NCBI GenBank assembly: GCA_022606425.2
Contig: JAHDVF020000134.1
Location: forward strand, 1 to 64,000
Reading direction: 5' to 3'
Origin: Lepidostoma basale
Lineage: Eukaryota > Arthropoda > Insecta > Trichoptera > Lepidostomatidae
Length of the DNA: 64,000 nucleotides
Both the position numbers and the translations under genes were made by a program. The notes beneath the pieces are model-generated. The model was not told the origin of the DNA. It did no database searches and saw only the letters and a list, made by a program, of their open reading frames with translations. This document shows, piece by piece, positions 61,746 through 64,000 of the stretch; position 1 is the stretch's first letter, and each line of letters begins with the position of its first letter.

Positions 61746-62394
61746 GTATCATAGTGTTTCGGACAAAACAATGGACTGTGTATTTAGTTAGTTTATTTCT
61801 GGATTTTTTATAAACTTTTTGTACAGTAGGTTATTAAACTTCGTTTTTATTTACATAGTATAGTGTATTCCAGTAAAAAACTTAAAAATTCATTTAAAAT
61901 TTATCGTACCCCCCGAAACACAAATGTCGGCGGAGATAGAGCAAAAACATGTTCCTTCTCGGTAGGAAAAGTAAAAAGTGTTTTATATTAAAGTTTTTGT
62001 TTTCCTTGCGTATTATGGGCTATAAGTTTTATACGTCCGTCTTAGGTAGGGGTGAGGGGAGGATAATAAGTCTCTAGTACAAGAGTTGTTAAGGACACGT
62101 GGCTTCTAGAATTTTCTAGAGCGTCTTGAGCGTGGAGATTTCCTCAAGCCGAAGTGCTCGGAATTTGCATAGTTAATAGCTGATTCCAGAGGTAATTTGT
62201 GGCGTCCGTCAGCTCTGACAGTATTGGGAAAGCAGAATTTGTTAGCTTAAACAGTTTTGAATTAAGCGTGTGACGTATATTTTGATTATACCACAAAATT
62301 GAATATTCAATTATTTCTAAAGATAAAATATTTTGTACTGTCGCCAAATCCGAATGACATCTGGGTGGAAAACTTAAATTTCACCACAATCATA
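61746..62394. other. No recognisable gene
   Basis: Unique sequence; the 67-codon minus-strand frame at 62144-62347 has no recognisable motif. Confidence 0.4.
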
Positions 62395-62555
62395 ATAATA
62401 AAGCCTCAACAATAGGAAATATGTCACTCCCATAAATCTATTATATAATTACAAAACTTACCGATAATTAACGTTTTCGTAAATAATTTTATTTAAACTT
62501 TCGTATGAAGTACTTAATTTGTGGTGAGACATTAATAAATCAAATAAAAATATAA
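62395..62555. repeat. H7 repeat, degenerate
   Basis: GGAAATATGTCACTCCCATA, TTACCGATAATTAACGTTTT, CTTTCGTATGAAGTACTTAA. Right half only. Confidence 0.5.
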
Positions 62556-62712
62556 CTAACTAACTAATCATCACGCCGTCGTCAAAAATAATGGACAAAC
62601 ACACTTTAACCGATGCGGCACTCCATTCTTTTCTATTCGCCCCGCGGGAGACGCGGTGTGATGGGTTGCGAACCTCATCGCCACCAATAGGCATTTCCCG
62701 CATAATAATATA
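62556..62712 (-). mobile_element. SINE-2 copy, minus strand
   Basis: The tail AACTAACTAACTAATCATCA (62554-62573) lies left; on minus the head reads GCGGGAAATGCCTATTGGTG, GCGATGAGGTTCGCAACCCA and CGCGTCTCCCGCGGGGCG. The shared LINE-A part is shortened (GTGTTTGTCCATTATTTTTG). The minus frame 62571-62783 is not a protein. Confidence 0.75.
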
Positions 62713-62725
62713 CTTTCAGTAATTC

Positions 62726-63060
62726 GTATTAACACCATTTTATTTGATAACACCAACCGGTTTCGCTCCCGCCGAAGTTTCACCAGGGTGAGAGAATAAA
62801 CTAAACATTAAATAGGAAAAATATGAAAAAAATGGAGGAGAGAATAAGGGTTAGGAGAAAGTGTGCACGAGGACGAATAAGATGTTAGAACGATGACTTC
62901 ATGATCACTAATTAAGAGTCTAGTGGACGACAGGGGAGTTAACTTTTTTAATTTTGTTGAATGGGAATATTTAAAATAAATTTAAATATTCCCATAAAAA
63001 TAAAAATTGGTGTTACCAAATTAAGTGGTGTTAATACAGTTTACTAAAAGTGTATTATTA
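62726..63060. repeat. Inverted repeat H12, wide copy
   Basis: Left GTATTAACACCATTTTATTT, GATAACACCAACCGGTTTCG; right TTGGTGTTACCAAATTAAGT, GGTGTTAATAC. The left arm, read on minus, has CACCCTGGTGAAACTTCGGC, GGGAGCGAAACCGGTTGGTG: box CTGGTGA (one change), a weak CTTC/GGAG helix II, and GAAAC-CG-GTT. A palindrome AATATTTAAAATAAATTTAA, ATATTCCCAT sits near 62960-62995. Confidence 0.65.
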
Positions 63061-63079
63061 TTTTATTTACTTATTAATG

Positions 63080-63195
63080 TTATTTAATGTTAACCTGTAT
63101 TGAATAATTAATACCAAAGTGAAACTTATATTTTCTAGAAGTTTTATTATAATTTATGTGAATGACATGTTTCGCCTCTCTTAGGCACCTTCTTC
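63080..63195. repeat. H7 repeat, left half
   Basis: TTGAATAATTAATACCAAAG, CTAGAAGTTTTATTATAATT, TGTGAATGACATGTTTCGCC, TCTCTTAGGCACC. The right half is missing. Confidence 0.65.
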
Positions 63196-63730
63196 TTTTG
63201 TGTTCTATGTTTGTGAAAAGTGTCGTGAAAATACAATGTTTTTGCAAATATATTCAAATATAAATACACTACATCAAAATACAGCGAATCCACAACTCAA
63301 ATAACGTAATAACAAATTATAAAATTTTAATGTATACATTATTATGAATTTACAGTTGTGAAATATTAGTCGGGTAGAAATAGATTTTCATTTCATAATA
63401 CAGACAAGCAATAACAAGTTAGTAGTTATGAAACTTCAAACAGAATTTATACTAGAATGTGATATTAATTTTATATAATTATTGTAAAGTAATTACATTT
63501 CAAGGGCTCGAGTTGTCTAACGAAAATTATAATCAATGTTTTCGTAGGTAAACTGAATCGACTATTTGACAAATTAATTATGTATTCCCCGTAACTGACA
63601 GCACCCCGAATCAATCTTTAACGCGGAAGCCAATGAATGATAATCGAATATAATTTATCCAATTCCAATCTAAAATACAATGTTTTAGATGTGTACGAGT
63701 ATATTTTTAGTATATTGTATTTTTTACAAT
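63196..63730. other. No recognisable gene
   Basis: AT-rich unique sequence. Confidence 0.4.
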
Positions 63731-63734
63731 ACTT

Positions 63735-63790
63735 TTTTTTTGCATTTTAACAAACTTGTTCCGGGCCACAGACGCCCTTCCTCAATATAT
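63735..63790 (-). repeat. Ribozyme-like repeat H9, minus strand
   Basis: On minus: TATTGAGGAAGGGCGTCTGT, GGCCCGGAACAAGTTTG. Box TTGAGGA, one extra A, helix II GGGC-GTCTGTG-GCCC perfect, then GGAAC instead of GAAAC. Truncated after that. Confidence 0.5.
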
Positions 63791-64000
63791 AACTAACTAA
63801 CTAACCATCACGCCGTCTCCTCGAGAGGGTAGGCAGAATGAATGGACTGCCACACTTCACACTTCAATCGATGCGGCACTCCATCCTTCTCTTTTCGCCC
63901 GCGTTAAAGCCCCGCGCACACTTTGATCGTCCAACATCTACAAAATAAACCTAAAACAAATTATATAAAATAAAATGATATAAAATAAAATAACAAATAA
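63787..64000 (-). mobile_element. SINE-2 copy, minus strand, running to the window end
   Basis: Tail AACTAACTAACTAACCATCA at 63792-63811, then the LINE-A-like part (on minus CAGTCCATTCATTCTGCCTA, CCCTCTCGAGGAGACGGCGT), then GGCGAAAAGAGAAGGATGGA and TGGACGATCAAAGTGTGCGC. The folded head is mostly deleted (AAGCCCCGCGCACAC only). Continues with the ATTTATTTTGTAGATG body to the edge. Confidence 0.7.

Overview
This window is gene-poor, AT-rich eukaryotic DNA built almost entirely from dead transposable elements. The retrotransposon families point to an arthropod, most likely an insect: a C-terminal reverse-transcriptase family with the motif RWFGHMERM, an RTE-type family with WAGHI-RR-DGRWGR, an R1-type fragment, and a tRNA-derived SINE. 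The order cannot be fixed from the sequence alone. I see no host protein-coding gene I can defend. One weak exon candidate lies at 61090-61431. Family labels used below (LINE-A to LINE-J, SINE-1, SINE-2, MITE-1, ribozyme-repeat families H1 to H13) are mine.

Layout. 1-5.7 kb: an R1-like 3' end, LINE-F and LINE-A fragments, inverted repeats and a SINE. 5.8-7.1 kb: a hAT element with visible termini and fragments of its transposase, split by a younger palindromic repeat that has a 12-bp target duplication. 7.6-9.5 kb: inverted repeats carrying hammerhead-ribozyme-like cores. 10.2-18.3 kb: LINE 3' ends (LINE-J, A, B, C, D, F, G) and both SINEs. 19.2-20.45 kb: a near-perfect long hairpin made from MITE-1. 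20.7-26.4 kb: more ribozyme repeats, LINE-A, and a 315-bp (TA)n tract. 27-36 kb: mixed remnants, including the 3' end of a Penelope-like element. 37-38.4 kb: a ribozyme palindrome, a 40-nt U2 snRNA piece and two MITE-1 copies. 39-46 kb: nested LINE-G inside LINE-A, and a Penelope-like GIY-YIG endonuclease remnant followed by its own ribozyme-like tail. 47-54 kb: SINE-2, a Helitron 5' end, MITE-1 and palindromes. 54-60.4 kb: LINE-F, LINE-A, RTE and CR1 fragments, and the best-preserved coding remnant of the window, a 211-codon LINE C-terminus. 60.4-64 kb: SINE-2 and decayed ribozyme repeats.

The most interesting signal is a set of about a dozen unrelated-looking short repeats. Several have the order of a type I hammerhead ribozyme: helix I strand, CTGANGA, helix II hairpin, GAAA, a tiny helix III, NUH, then the returning helix I strand. 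Five families keep a complementary helix I or a complete CTGANGA box; others are eroded. They often lie in pairs as outward-facing palindromes. One family sits directly downstream of a GIY-YIG endonuclease remnant, which ties the set to Penelope-like retroelements, a group known to carry hammerhead motifs. Almost every family here has one extra unpaired base between CTGANGA and helix II, which I regard as the feature most worth testing.

How the parts work together: SINE-2 shares its 3' end and (GTTA)n tail with LINE-A, so LINE-A machinery probably moved it. SINE-1 has a tRNA-like Pol III promoter head. LINE-G has landed inside LINE-A more than once. All LINE copies are 5'-truncated 3' ends, so nothing in the window looks autonomous today.
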